DNA from: Pyrocephalus nanus
Taxonomy: Eukaryota > Chordata > Aves > Passeriformes > Tyrannidae
Length of the DNA stretch: 64,000 nt
Reading direction: 5' to 3'
Assembly (NCBI GenBank): GCA_038380795.1
Contig: CM076259.1
Span: 100,117,739-100,181,738 of the forward strand
The notes under the pieces are model-generated. The model saw nothing but the letters and a program-made list of their open reading frames with translations. It searched no databases and was not told the DNA's origin. The position numbers were made by a program, and so were the translations under genes. Of the stretch, positions 1 to 12,115 are shown piece by piece; within the stretch, counting starts at the first letter, position 1; each line of letters begins with the position of its first letter.

Positions 1-824
1 CTTCTTGCCCTTGCAGGAGACTCTCATTCTAAAGTTACCTTTTGAGTGATTTCCTCCTTGATAAAGAGCTGATGACTGGCTGCTGGGTTTATTTGCAGTT
101 AATGAAGTTATCAATAAATGTCAATAGATTGGTCACTGATTTCAAGAATTTTCTTCTTTTTGTGCAAAAGCTGAACTGTTACAAATACTGTGCTACCATG
201 TGGCACCCACCAGTGGATAAAGAACTGTTGGACACAATGACAGATAGAGAAATGAAATTATCCAAATGTGCTGACATCAGAACATGCTGGAGACCTGTCT
301 CTTCTAGAGCTACCATAGGTAGTTACACTAAAATGGGAGGTTCTTTAGTGTAGCCTATTGCAGTGATTGGCAGTTCTGCCCTCACTTTTAAACCACCAGC
401 AACTCATGTCTTTCCCAGCTGAAAGCAGGAAACATGGACATTTTAAATAATGAGAAGGATTAGGAGAATTTCCCCTTGAGATTCAACCATTTCACAGTTT
501 ATTACTAATATAAACTTAAATTTTTTAACAAAAGGCCTATTTGTGAGTGTCATTATCACATAATTTTATGCCAGTGACTGAAATGTAGACAAGAAAATTG
601 TTTGTAACATAGATGTCAGTCTAGAAATAATTTTAGGAATATCCACTTTTCCTGTTCTTTTTTTTTCTTCAGTAAATGGAAAGACAAGATCAGATATTAA
701 ATTGAATTTTAGTCCAGTTATGATTATTCTCACATCTAAGGAATGTGGGAATTATAAAGACTTCATCCTTCCTGTATCTGTGTCACTGGTTTTCAGTATC
801 AGCAGAAACATTTAGGTTTACACT

Positions 825-850
825 GTATATATATATATATGTATATACAT
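825..850. repeat. (TA)n simple repeat
   Basis: This is an alternating TA tract, interrupted once by a G, inside the GLRA2 intron. It is likely polymorphic in length. No function is evident. Confidence 0.8.
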
Positions 851-1706
851 ATTTGCTAGGTGAAATAAATATTGGCTTGAGCTGCACAAATGCTTCAAGC
901 CACAAATAATGGTTTCCTTTACAAGAGGGATGACAACAATGGCACAGGGCATTTGTGTTTTGACAGGTCTGTCTAATAAATGTTCTGTAGCTAATGTAAT
1001 ATTTGATGGATGCTCTGGGAAGCAATCCAGTACTGTTCTCTGGTTTAATATTATTGTCAGGTGAATTGAGATTCCAGAGAAGATTAGATTACAGGTGAGA
1101 GCAGAGATGCCTGCCTGTCTGCAGGTGCACAGGCCACAGGCCACTGGAAGTCTTTGTTTCCAAAATCAGCATGGCAACAGCAGAAGCTTCTGTATGGGGT
1201 CTGTAATTTCAGGTCTTTTTTAGAGGTGAACAAGTAGGCAATAAGCCACCCTTGGTAAGTAACAGCATCCCGTGGCATTACTCAAAATTATGAGGTTTTG
1301 GTTCATGGAAGTGGCCATTAATTTGCTTTGGAAATGATTTTTCTGGTGATTATTAAATAAATTTTATTTAAAACCAAATCTTCAAAAGCCTAGTGTTGGT
1401 CCTAAGCCAGCTGGTACATGGATTCTCTGCAAAATGGGTAATGCCCTAATTAAAGACAAGGAAATATTCTGCTGAGTGAGAGACACCTATCCATTTGCAC
1501 AGCCTTGCTTTCACTTTTCCTATGAATCTGGTTGCATGAATTTCAAAACATGGAACAATGTTACAGAGACCATCTCTTTAGGAGGTATTTTCTTCATCTG
1601 TACACTTGATTTTGTCTCTCACGATTTTCTTCGTTTATTTTGCCTTGAAAGTGATTCACGCTGTTGTGCATGACGGTCTTCTCTAACCAAGCCATTCTTC
1701 TCTTTG

Positions 1707-1908
1707 CGTGTTGTGTGTGTGTCGTCATGTTACCGCTGCGGTATTCTCATTCTTGCTGCTGCTGTCTATGCTGACACTCTGGGGACAGGCACAGACTGTG
1801 ACTGTTGGGAATGAAAGCGTTGAGTCCGTGCGGCGCATGAATGGCTTGCGGAGCAAAGAGTCATCAGCTTACGGGACAGTGAATCAGATCGGCAATTCAA
1901 GTTTGAGG
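1707..1908 (+). other. CpG-dense islet with an open frame and splice-like ends; possible cryptic exon or conserved element
   Basis: Eleven CpG dinucleotides fall between about 1707 and 1891, whereas flanking intron sequence is nearly CpG-free. One + frame stays open from 1708 to 1968. It begins with a hydrophobic leucine-rich run that resembles a signal peptide, followed by a polar segment. An ATG lies in this frame at 1768. The CAG ending at about 1790 could be an acceptor after a pyrimidine-rich stretch. A GTAAAA donor-like site starts at 1909, leaving 47 codons from the ATG in phase 0. I do not recognise the peptide, and it does not match any part of the glycine receptor known to me. Alternatives are a non-coding RNA exon, a conserved enhancer or chance. 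The CpG retention is seen directly; coding status is a guess. Confidence 0.25.
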
Positions 1909-4900
1909 GTAAAACTGCAGTGGGAAAGAGAAAGCAAGAGAGTTTTAGTATGTGCAATGATGCCATAAATCAGCAAAATGGACAATTTTGATGGCATCAC
2001 TAGTAATCTCTTGCATTCTCTTTTCTAAATGTCCCCACAAAATGCGCACTACTGTCCTCAGCATGAACAGCAGCTTCATGTTGCACATTCTTGTGGCCCA
2101 TCCTTATGCCTGCATTTTACTGAGGTTGGCTTGTGCAACCTCTGTGCCAAACCTCTCAAGGAAAGTGCATGTATATTCAGTAACTTGGTCCTGTAAAAAT
2201 AGTGTGAATGGGGCAGGGGGACGGGACAACAGGAAATGCCTTGAGATAGTAAATCCCACATTGTGTCATCTTTCAGATGAGCGCATTCCAGCAAAATTTG
2301 GTATGTATAACAAAATGTATTTTTGTTGGCATGGTATTTATTCCTGAACTCACAACCGACAGTGTTCCTCATCATGATGTCTTGAGCCCTGCTTAGTGGA
2401 GTATGAATACCTATGAATGAAAAAATGCATTTCGTTGGTTTCTTTTTATTTGCTTGGAGAAGAACCATGAGGCTGAAATCTTTTACACAATGTAACATAG
2501 CAGATTAGAAGCAATATGATATCAGCTGATAGATCCAGATTATGGGTGAGTTGTGGAGGTAATAAAACCAGTGATGGAGAGAGAAATGAGTTTAGTGTGC
2601 AGCTCACTGCTTGCTGCTAGTGGTTGAAAAATGAAATGTGTTCATTTAAATAAAATGAGACTGGGATTTTAATCTTTCAGGACCTGATTTCCCAGAACAA
2701 AAACATTGCTGGAGCCACTTTTGATTTGTAATAGGCCTCTCACTTTGATCAAGCTCTGTGAAATCATGTGTTTATAAGATGCTGATGATTTCAATGGATT
2801 TTATACACTGTAAAAGAAATTAGTAGTTTCCAAAATCAAAAACCATCAGCAAAAACCACAGTTCATGTTACACAGCAAAATTAAGATAGAAGGTTTGCAA
2901 TGCAATACATTGTTCACTTTCAGAGCTACAATATCAAGCAGTAGAAGAGAGCCTTAGTTTCTGGATACTTTCTATTGTAGAAATAATCATATTTACACAT
3001 ATACAGAAACTGAATACAAAAAGAAAAAAATCAGGGTCTCTGTAGAAGTTATGACCAATATTACTATGCTGCCACTGAAAACCTGATGCCTTACAACTAC
3101 AAAAGCAGTCCAAGTAAGTACTCAGCTCTGCATGTCTTATCAGTCACGAAGTGCTGGTAGTATAGCTAAAGTTCATGTAAGTCCCTGTTATCCTCTCTTT
3201 AAGGGAAGCTTGCAGAAACCTCTCTTGTACTTTTGAATATTGCGTTTTACATAGACATCCAGGACAGTACACAGAGGGGCCATGTCACTGCAGAGCTTTT
3301 GCTGCAGAACCCTAAGAGCTGGAGGTGCACTGGCACAGGTCTCCCCTGGAGAACTCCCATCACATAAGTGATGCACACTTGAGAGGTCAACAGAGGAGAT
3401 GTAGCAAGGCAGAGGTTTCTGGAGCAATGCTACCGTGGCTGCAGCTTGGTACTTTTCTGCTCAAGAGAAGGATGTTTATGTGCAGAAGAGAACATACCAA
3501 AATAGCCTCTGGTGCTGCAAGGAGCCTTGCAAGCAGGGAGCTTTACTTGCTGAGGTATTTCTCATTGTACCAAGGTAAGGCAAATCTAAAAGTCATAGTC
3601 AAGAGAAGACAGTGTAAGAGTGTGGTTTTACATCTATACTGCATCACTCAGTGCTGATCTAAGGAGAGGAGAAAAAAGGTGCCAAATCACACCTGACCAG
3701 GGTTCATGGGTTTAGCAGCTTGATCTACAAGACAAGAAAATAACTGTTCTCAGTTTTGTAAGCCTGTATCTCTGGTATTGCTTTCATTATTGCTTCTGCT
3801 GGGTCTTGTTCTTAGTGCTGCAACCCTCAGAGCATTGCATGAAAGCACAAGACACCTTAAGGGACCATCAGATCTATTAAGTCAAAGGTCAGATTGGTTA
3901 ATGTTTTTTCTAGGAAATGTCTGGATTGTTATTGATTGTCCAGAAATTCTATTTGAAGATGAACCATTGACCTTCCATTGCATTAGAAAGGACTGCATTA
4001 TCAGGACCTGTTGGCATCTTCCACACAGACTAAATCCCTGCTTTCAGGTTATCAGTGCTGCAGCCTGTCTGTCTGCCCTGTGCTGTTTCTCTTGGAGGAA
4101 ATGTTCAAAGCTTGCCATAAAGATTCATGTAGTCTTTCTCCTCAAGTTAAATATACCCATCAGCAGCAACACTTAACTGCTGAGAGAAATGCTTCCCTAT
4201 TTGTTTTATATCATGATACATAGAGAGAGCACAGGCTGCAGAAGCCATGAGTCTAATGGTACTGAGGATGTGGTGCAGTTTCTTTATATTCAAATCTAAA
4301 TTTTCATGGCACCAGATCAGTTGAAAGAAAATAACTCCTTTTTAAAATATGGTTTTTAATAACCAAACAAGATTTGCTTATTTTTCAAAATTATGGGTTT
4401 CCAGGGAAGCAGAACTGTTTACACAGGTACAATCATCCCTTTTTGAAAACAATAATTATTATGTTATATGATCAGTAGTCAAAATGAGCCACGGTACACT
4501 AGTATTCATACCATCATTTCAAAGATGACTTCCTAAATTATATGTGTGATGGTTACCACTGTGACCAAGAATAGGGGTTAAGTTTGAGACCATTAGTGTA
4601 AAAGCAATACTTTATAGCTTGAATGAAAAACTGTGCAGCTGGAAGCAGTGACAGATTTAATCCCATGTGCAGGGAACACAGAGCAATACAAATAACAGTG
4701 CTGCAGACAAGGGGGTTCACATGCATGCAGATCAGCAAAGGGAGGCACAAATGGTGTTTTCAAATGAAAGAGCTGGGACTGGGACTAAGTGATTACAGAA
4801 GCAAAGGATAACTCCACTGAGCAAAGATGGCAGCACCTGGTCAAGTGCTTCAGAGAATTGTTTGTCTTTGAATGGAGCTGCCAGTGTTGAGACAGGTACC

Positions 4901-5086
4901 ACAAGTAACCAAATAAAGTTACTGAGAGTCTCAAGATAATACAGTATTTCCATCTTTAAAAATGAGAAAAGACATGCTTGGAGTAACAGCAGCTTTAATA
5001 GGTCATGTCTATAATTTTAATCATACCGAAATCCTTCTGTTGGTTCCCCCAAATAATTTTCTAAGATTTTCTAGACTTGCCCATTG

Positions 5087-5102
5087 AAAAAAAAAAAAAA
5101 AA
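5087..5102. repeat. Poly(A) run, 16 nt
   Basis: This is an uninterrupted A homopolymer in intronic sequence, just upstream of the CpG-dense islet. It has no adjacent retrogene or poly(A) signal that would mark a retrocopy. Confidence 0.7.
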
Positions 5103-5153
5103 TCAGTGCCTTCAGCCTGACTTTCCCTTTAAAACACTTGGCACTACTGTCCC

Positions 5154-5422
5154 CGGTGGGAATGTTTGCCTGCTCGCATCCATGTGCGCGGCGTTCGGCG
5201 GGAGGCTGTGTACGCTGTGCGTTATGTAAGGTGCCGCATCATGTGAATAATGGAAGTGCTCAAGGAAAGCCCTTTTGCTGAGCTATTTTTAGTACTCACT
5301 GAGTGAGCTCAAACACGAGTTTCATTGTGAAAATAGGAATCAGAGTCTGAATGGCTTTTTCTCTCTCTCATCTTGCTTATTTAATGGATTAAAGAGCATG
5401 TAGCTTCTGCTGTAAATAAACA
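5154..5422. promoter_or_regulatory. CpG micro-island with MEF2-like and forkhead-like motifs; candidate intronic enhancer
   Basis: Ten CpGs occur in about 82 nt (5154-5235), including five within the 19-nt stretch around 5186-5204. The surrounding intron is CpG-poor. Downstream, 5283-5292 reads CTATTTTTAG, an exact match to the MEF2 consensus. At 5411-5422, TGTAAATAAACA matches a strong forkhead-factor site. The open + frame here is cysteine-rich but short and resembles no family I know. I favour a conserved regulatory element over a gene. Motif matches of this length also occur by chance in AT-rich DNA, so only their position beside the CpG cluster makes them notable. Confidence 0.25.
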
Positions 5423-7006
5423 CCCTCAAGATACTGTGGTTACTTTTATTTCTCCAGGGCAATTGCATTAGCACTTCATTGTAACTTCATTGTGCAGAAA
5501 AAAATACAGTAGAAATAAATACACTGAAATGATCATTTAGCTTGAAGTTACATCCCGCATACAACTGCAGCAAATATTTAAATGCAGTTAAACAATAGGC
5601 AGAATTCACTGCAACATGTTGTCATGTCACTTTGTGATTTCAATGGAATGTCCTTGTCTGTCTTTTTATTGTGAGCATGAATAGGCCATGAATGGCCCTA
5701 GTTAACATCAGTCATTGTATTTGTATTGTTTATTAAATGGACATACAACATTTACTTGAGGCATTTAAACAAAAGCATGATCTCAAACTTTAAAAGCATC
5801 CTGATATAAATCCTTAGTCTAGCTGTAAGCACAGTCTAAAGAGAGACATGAGTGTGAAAAGAAAGAGCAACCTGCAGGAAATGAAGCAGTTCAGCCATGA
5901 AGGTGGTATCCAAGCAATGGATCAAAAAATTCTGGTAAGAGCAGCCTGTCCATATGGACAGGCTAAGCTTACTGGAAATGTAGATTTTTCAGTGAAAAGC
6001 AAACATGGACAAAGAAACAGTGGAAGAGAGAAAACAGTTCTTATGGGGGCCTGTTTGCAAGTGTCATGGAAAGTGAATTGGATGCTTTTTCCTCCCTTAT
6101 TAGATAGAGGAGGGAACGTTAAAACCTGTAAACAAGTATCTGTATTTCATGTATTTTACAGACACACACAAGATGATGGACTATGAGGGGTAGATTTTTC
6201 ATCCCACACCAAGAAACAGAAAAGAAAAAGGGTAGTTGCATTTCAAGGGAGAAAATTCTGAAAATCAAACAAAATCCAAGATACATTAAACATTCTGTAA
6301 TCCAAAGCAGACTAATATATGGAACATGCAATACCAGTTCCTGAGAGACACCTCCAAATATCAAGTCCCAGATATCTAAACAATAATTAAAGCTGCTAGA
6401 ATGCAAGTGTACAAGGTGGAGCAAGGGAATCCAGGTGCCAGGATAGAGGCAAAGCCAAGAGAACAAAATCAGAAGAAAAAATTGTAATTTCTGTGGGGTA
6501 AAAAAAAAAACAACTAAACAACAGCAAATCAAAGAAGCCACAGAAAAACAAACAAAAAAAAACCGAATAAACAAAACCTCACAAAAATTGAGAATAGAGA
6601 AACCATGTCTGTCTAGAGGCGGTAGAAAACAGCAAGTACTCTGTGGGACAGGGAACAGATGCTCAAATTGTGGGAAACATGCATGGCACCAAAGCAGCAA
6701 GCAGGACATGATACACTGTAATGACTCACATTGGCCAGCTTGCAAATACCTAAACAAATTATTCCTTAAGATTAAATAAGATAGAAACAGGATATAAGCT
6801 ACAGAACAGCAATACTGCTGTGTTTCTGATCTGGGATGATGAAGTGACTATCTGCTGGATCACCCAGGACAGGCAGGACTGGAAAAGTAAGAATGAATAT
6901 TTGAGAAAGTTTTTTTTTCTTTGTTTAGTAGTGGAACTTTGCTTTAGAAACTTTGAGTCCTGTCTTTTACCTACCCTGCACACAGTCGCTGAAGATCAGC
7001 TCTGAA

Positions 7007-7140
7007 CTGATAAGCCTTAGGGACTGAAGTTTGCGCTTCACTCGAATGAGTTTGTCCTGGTAGTTACTCATGAACAGCAGGAGACACGCCAGAAATGAAC
7101 TCTGCAGTTTTCCAGCTCATGAAAGGTGTTCTCCAGCTGG
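7007..7140 (-). other. Coding-like stretch on -, frame broken once; possible fossil exon
   Basis: On the - strand this segment translates as a lysine/arginine-rich, helix-like peptide (key stretch NYQDKLIRVKRKLQSLRL) in one frame. Its upstream half continues plausibly only in another frame (LENTFHELENC), so a single indel would join them. It is bounded upstream by CAG at about 7140 and downstream by a GTAGGT donor-like site at about 7000. It keeps several CpGs. I cannot assign it to a family. It could be a decayed exon, a retrocopy fragment, a conserved non-coding element or chance. Confidence 0.2.
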
Positions 7141-10100
7141 GTGCAAATGTCTTATTTCTTATTATACCTAGGGGAGAGTGCAACCTGAAAATAGGGCAGA
7201 GGAAGTTAGAAAGAGACAGGAAATGGTGTTCTTATTTTTGATGCTTGAAAGTAACAAGAAGTAGCATTTCAAGAACCATCTACCACAGGCACAAACTTTT
7301 GTTTTCCAGATCATTTTAGAAAATGTTGATTCTTTCACTAGGTATGTTCTGGCCCACCTCATTTCATGGGGAAAAAAAAAAGAAACAGTGAAAAAATTGT
7401 CAGATATGTATTTAATGATTAAAAAATGAAGAATGGAGACTTCAGGAGGAGTATGTTTAAACTAAACTGCCCCTGCCCAAAACTCCAGAGAGTGAAAAGC
7501 AATCACAATCCCAGGATATAGGGTTAGACTGCTCAAGAAGTCAAGGAAACAACTTTGCCTCTTTCAAATTAGCTCCTTCATTCTTTCATTGTAGGTAGCT
7601 TATCTTTACTCTTTCCCTGCCCAGAGTCAGGACCCAATAAAGCCCTGGTCTCAGAGATTCTCTCTGCTATGTTGACCAGGTCCTCTTTCCAATAAAGGAG
7701 GAGAAGACACCAGGAGAACAGCTTCTGATCCACTGTTGCCAGGGGTCTGTCATAATGCTTCATATCAGTTCTGAGTTAGGTCCCAAGCCTTATTTTCAAC
7801 AGCAAAGTATTTCAGTGTTAGTAAATATAAATTAGTATTTCTGCAAGTGAATGAAAGGGTCAAGCAGTTAGAGCCAAGCATAATGCAGGCTGAGAATACC
7901 AGCGCTCCTGTATCCATGTATTTCTACCCTGACTGGCAACCGTGCTCACTCTGTGGGTCTCCAGAGCATACTACACCAGTTGTATCAAATTACATGGTAA
8001 ATTGGTGAGATGGGCAAGTGTTCAGTAGGATCCATGAAATGCATATTTACATCTGACCCAATTAATCCCGTTCTCCACAGGGGATAGAAGCTGCTATTTG
8101 AATGTAATTAATTGTGAAGCATTCTGTAATGATGTTGTCCAAATGACATTGTGAAAAACCAAATTGTATTAACTAGACTGTTGAAACCTCTTGCTCTCCC
8201 AAGATCTGAAAAACTTCATGCGTTCCAGTAAAATCCAGTTTTTATAGTGCTTTTGAGAAGGTGGTGTGGAAGCCATTTGTTTCTCTGTTTATTCCTGAGG
8301 AAAAACAACACTGTTTATAGTCATTCCTGTTCAAGTTGACAGCCATTGCTTATGGCTGATTCTGACATGTTTGGCTTGATTTAATGAACAGACACATTTA
8401 TTTCTCTTGATCCACTGCCAGAGAAAGATGCTATTTACTGTAAATATGATAACCCATAGTTGGGTATTTCTCTAGAGGCCTGATATTTTAATCTTTTGTT
8501 TTGTTTGGGATTTTTGTTTAGCTTTTTTTAGTTTGTTTTTGCAGTAATAGAAATTACACTGGAAGGAACAAGCACCTTGAAACTCTACGTATTCTGAGCA
8601 CTTGTCGCTGAGTGTTCTCAGAGTCCTCACAAAGACTCATTTCAAGTTGGGAGCTCCTGAAAACCCCATGCTAAGCCCAGCCATGAGTTACTAAAAATTT
8701 ACCCACTTCCACTCTCTGTGGATGGACTGTCCTATGACATCTCAGAGCTAGCACAGCCCTGGCTCATCCCACACTAAACTTCTTCACTGCATCAATGTCA
8801 AGAAGGACTTACTATTGAAAAGCTTGGTTTTCCAGGGGCTGGTTGAAGATGTCTGTCATAATGAGTGTGTTAGAGTGTTTTAGCTCCTGGAATAACAGAT
8901 TGGAAAGATCAGGAAATGCTGCTGTGTTTGCCAAAACATGTGAAGTGCCAGAAGTCCAGAATCCTACCTGTGAATTTCTTCATTGAGCCTATAAATTCCC
9001 CCTGAGCAAGAGCGTAACTCTTCCAGTAATTTAGTTTCTAACTTGTATATGTAATTTCTCATACAGATACTGTTTGTACACACACATTTATAATTCACTT
9101 GTATAAGTGCAAGTTGTTTAACCAAGGGTTCAAGCTTTTAGTTTCTCTGTAATATCATGGCAAGACTCCTAAGAGACATGACACTTTTGCTTTCATGCTT
9201 CACGTCACTCTCTTCAAGTGGTTCTCAGTGTAGTTTTCTGAGATAACTCTTTCTGGTAGTCATGTGGAAGTGCTCTGCCCTTGACTGACTCATTCATTTT
9301 TGTATTAAGCCTTCCCAATCCTGCTGGTGGTAGAGACTTGCCTTCAGGTGCTCTGTAATCTTTATCTGTCAAAAGAATAACTAAGAAAGGAGATCACAAA
9401 CTCTGTTCATTAGAGATTATCTGATTTGCACAAATCTTGCACACCATTCTAGGAAAGAAAGTTGTGTATTTCGTCTTCAGAGTGTAAAGTCTTACAAGTA
9501 TCTGCATGTAGCAGCCCTGACACTCCAGCACAAACTTTCCAAGAAATTCATCTGTCTGTTGCTGTTAACTTATGCCAGCTTTCTTTTTCAGTACCATGAC
9601 GGGGGCACTTTTTTTAATACGGTTTGTTTCTGGTTTTAAATTGACAGGAAGGAGCTGTACAACAGATATTCATGCAAAAAAATAAAGAGTTTTACCACAC
9701 TCACAGTCTTCAGGTTTTGCAAAGCACAGTGTAGAACCAGATACCAAGTTTACTCATATGCCCATCTGCAGAATTTTCATTTTATAGGCTTTTGTCTGTT
9801 CTGGTCATGGCAGACAAGAGAAATTCTAGCAAGTCTAATCAAGTGTGATGCCACTACAGGCTGGTGAGATAGAGAGAACTTGTGCATCATAGGTTGCTCT
9901 TTTAGAGTCCTTGGTAACTTCTGTCTGGAAGACATGCAAGTTCCTAATGCCTTTTTTTTTTTTTTCACCATTCCATACATAGGTAGATGAATTAAGATGT
10001 ATTTGTCTGGCCCCAGGTGTTTCATTGCATGTCCAGAATGGATGTGTATACTGCATAAGTACTCTCTTCCAACTTTGAAAGGCTCGTGACCCTGCCACTG

Positions 10101-12067
10101 TCATGGGAGTTCCCATGTAAAATTTGGGAGATATTCTTGTGTTAGCAGATATTTACACCAATGAGTGGATAATCAAGTCTTTTGAAAATCACAATGTGCT
10201 CTTGCTGAATAGTTTTCCAGCCCTTGGGGTATTAGGAGTATGTATGGCCACTGGAGCCAACAGGGGTGAACACGAGGACCAAAAAGGACATTGGAAGTGG
10301 AAGAAGATCTTGTGTGAGGTGAATCCATAAATAGAAATAACCAAACCTGTGTATTAGATGAAAGCAAACAGGATGACTAATGGTTTTGCCAGCTGTAATT
10401 CATATTTGCAGTGCTCTGTGAGTATTTGTTGTGAGCAAAGTAATACTGAGTTCAGTGACTGTGCCTGCACAAGGAGGGCAGGGTGGAAAGAGGAAGGAGG
10501 AGAGCTAGTTGTGCTAATTTCCTTATCTGATATATTTCTGCTTGCACAATTAAATGATCAAGGGCAAGAACAAATTCAGTACATTGAAGGATTCAGAATA
10601 AGACAGCTTCATACTGCCATTTCAGATTTCTCAGATGATAGTTGTTGGAGGGGCAACTGGAGGTCCTTAGCCCATGCAAGGAAAGAAGGAAAATCAATGG
10701 GGAAAACAAGATTATTTGCTCTTATAATTAAAAATAATAATAAAAAGGAAATCGTGAAACACTAAGTGTTGCTGTTCCAAATATTCACCTTTGCCTTGAC
10801 TCAGGTTATATGTAAAAGCAATTGATTAACTAGCTGTTGCAGTTCTTTTTTAAACTGTTTTTGAGCACTGCCATTTTGTTCCTTATTTTGGAAATGTCCT
10901 AGATTTGTCTGTCATGAACTCCGGTGGAGTTAGTTCCGAATTTTTTGCTAATGAATTAGATTTTTATTATTCTGCCCTTACTGTTCAAGCGGTTCTGCTG
11001 AATGTTCATGCAGTGGAGATACAAACTGTACTTTCTACATAGTGACCAAACAGGAGTATGAAGAAAGAGTAATAAAAAGTCCAGAGAGGGTAGCTTTGTG
11101 CAGGCACAGAAAATGTTGTCTTGCTCTCTAGATGTAAATACTCTTTTTTCAAAGTTTGCACAAAGGATGTTTTTCCACAAATACATGACAGCTCTTTTAA
11201 GATTCTCTGGTGATGTATGCTGCTGTTCTTCTATTACTTCCAGATACTGTGGATGCCTGTTTATGTTGCCTGTCTCTTATTTGCTCTTTGATCTTTGATC
11301 ACTTTCCCTTGAGGCTTAGACTGTGTTATTTTGTTGTAAAAATAATCTATTTGAATTTTACTTTTTGATGCATGAGGACTGATAATTTTGTCACACCTTT
11401 TACTGTCACTGCTTTCCTCTTTGTTTGGTAAGTTCTCTTGTGGGTATTTGTGTAGTTTGGGTTGAATGTCAGACATATCACAACAACAGATCTTTTTCAT
11501 CAGACATTGTGTTTGAATCTAACACCTGCTATTTTATGAATATTTTCTGAACCTCATGTGAGGTTTAGAGATGGTTTTACTGCATGTGGCATCCCTGCCA
11601 GTGTTCTCAGTCTCACTTTTTATCCCTACCACTGTTTCCTACCGTACTGCCACACCTGACTCTTTTGAGTCTGTCAAATATTTGTCTACTTCAGTGATGA
11701 AACAAGAACCTAGTTCTCCTGCATGAGGTCTTACTCACCTAAGGTGAGAGAGGAAAGTGTTTAGCCCAAGGCACTATCCCAGGGGTACTGGGGTGCCCGA
11801 AGGGTAATTGGTATGCTATGGTGAGACATTTATTTTGACCTTTATTTTACCATAAGGTTTCTCCTCTTGCCTTCCCTATCAAAGTCTTCTTAGAAACTGG
11901 TACCCAATTTATATGAATCTGGGGATCTTTTCTGCTGGCAGCTTTTGAACCTTCTGAAGCAAAGAGGCTTAGACTTTAGCCTCTTTGCATGTTTAAAGCA
12001 TTACAATTTAGAGAAAGCTGTTTGGCCTGGATGGTTATTGATTTCTATTCTGTTCTTCAAACTACAA

Positions 12068-12115
12068 ACACAGAATCGTAGGATGGCAGGGAACAGGACC
12101 AGAAGAGCCCTTAAG
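12068..12115 (-). mobile_element. Short CR1 LINE 3'-end fragment, antisense to the window
   Basis: The segment opens with CACAGAATCGTAGGATGGC, closely resembling the reverse complement of the avian CR1 3' terminus (CACAGAATCATAGAATGG followed by a GGGAC-type segment). Only about 50 nt are recognisable. It lies in GLRA2 intron sequence and has no coding capacity. Confidence 0.45.

Noticed and set aside
6119..6757. Open frame of 212 codons on -, the longest in the window
   Set aside because: It reads the C/T-rich complement of an A-rich segment, where stop codons are rare. The product is low-complexity (F, L, C, S) with no family motif and no splice or promoter context.
6588..6779. CSNCGKHAWH motif suggesting a retroviral zinc knuckle on +
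   Set aside because: Spacing does not match the CCHC pattern. No flanking gag, pol or LTR sequence is recognisable.
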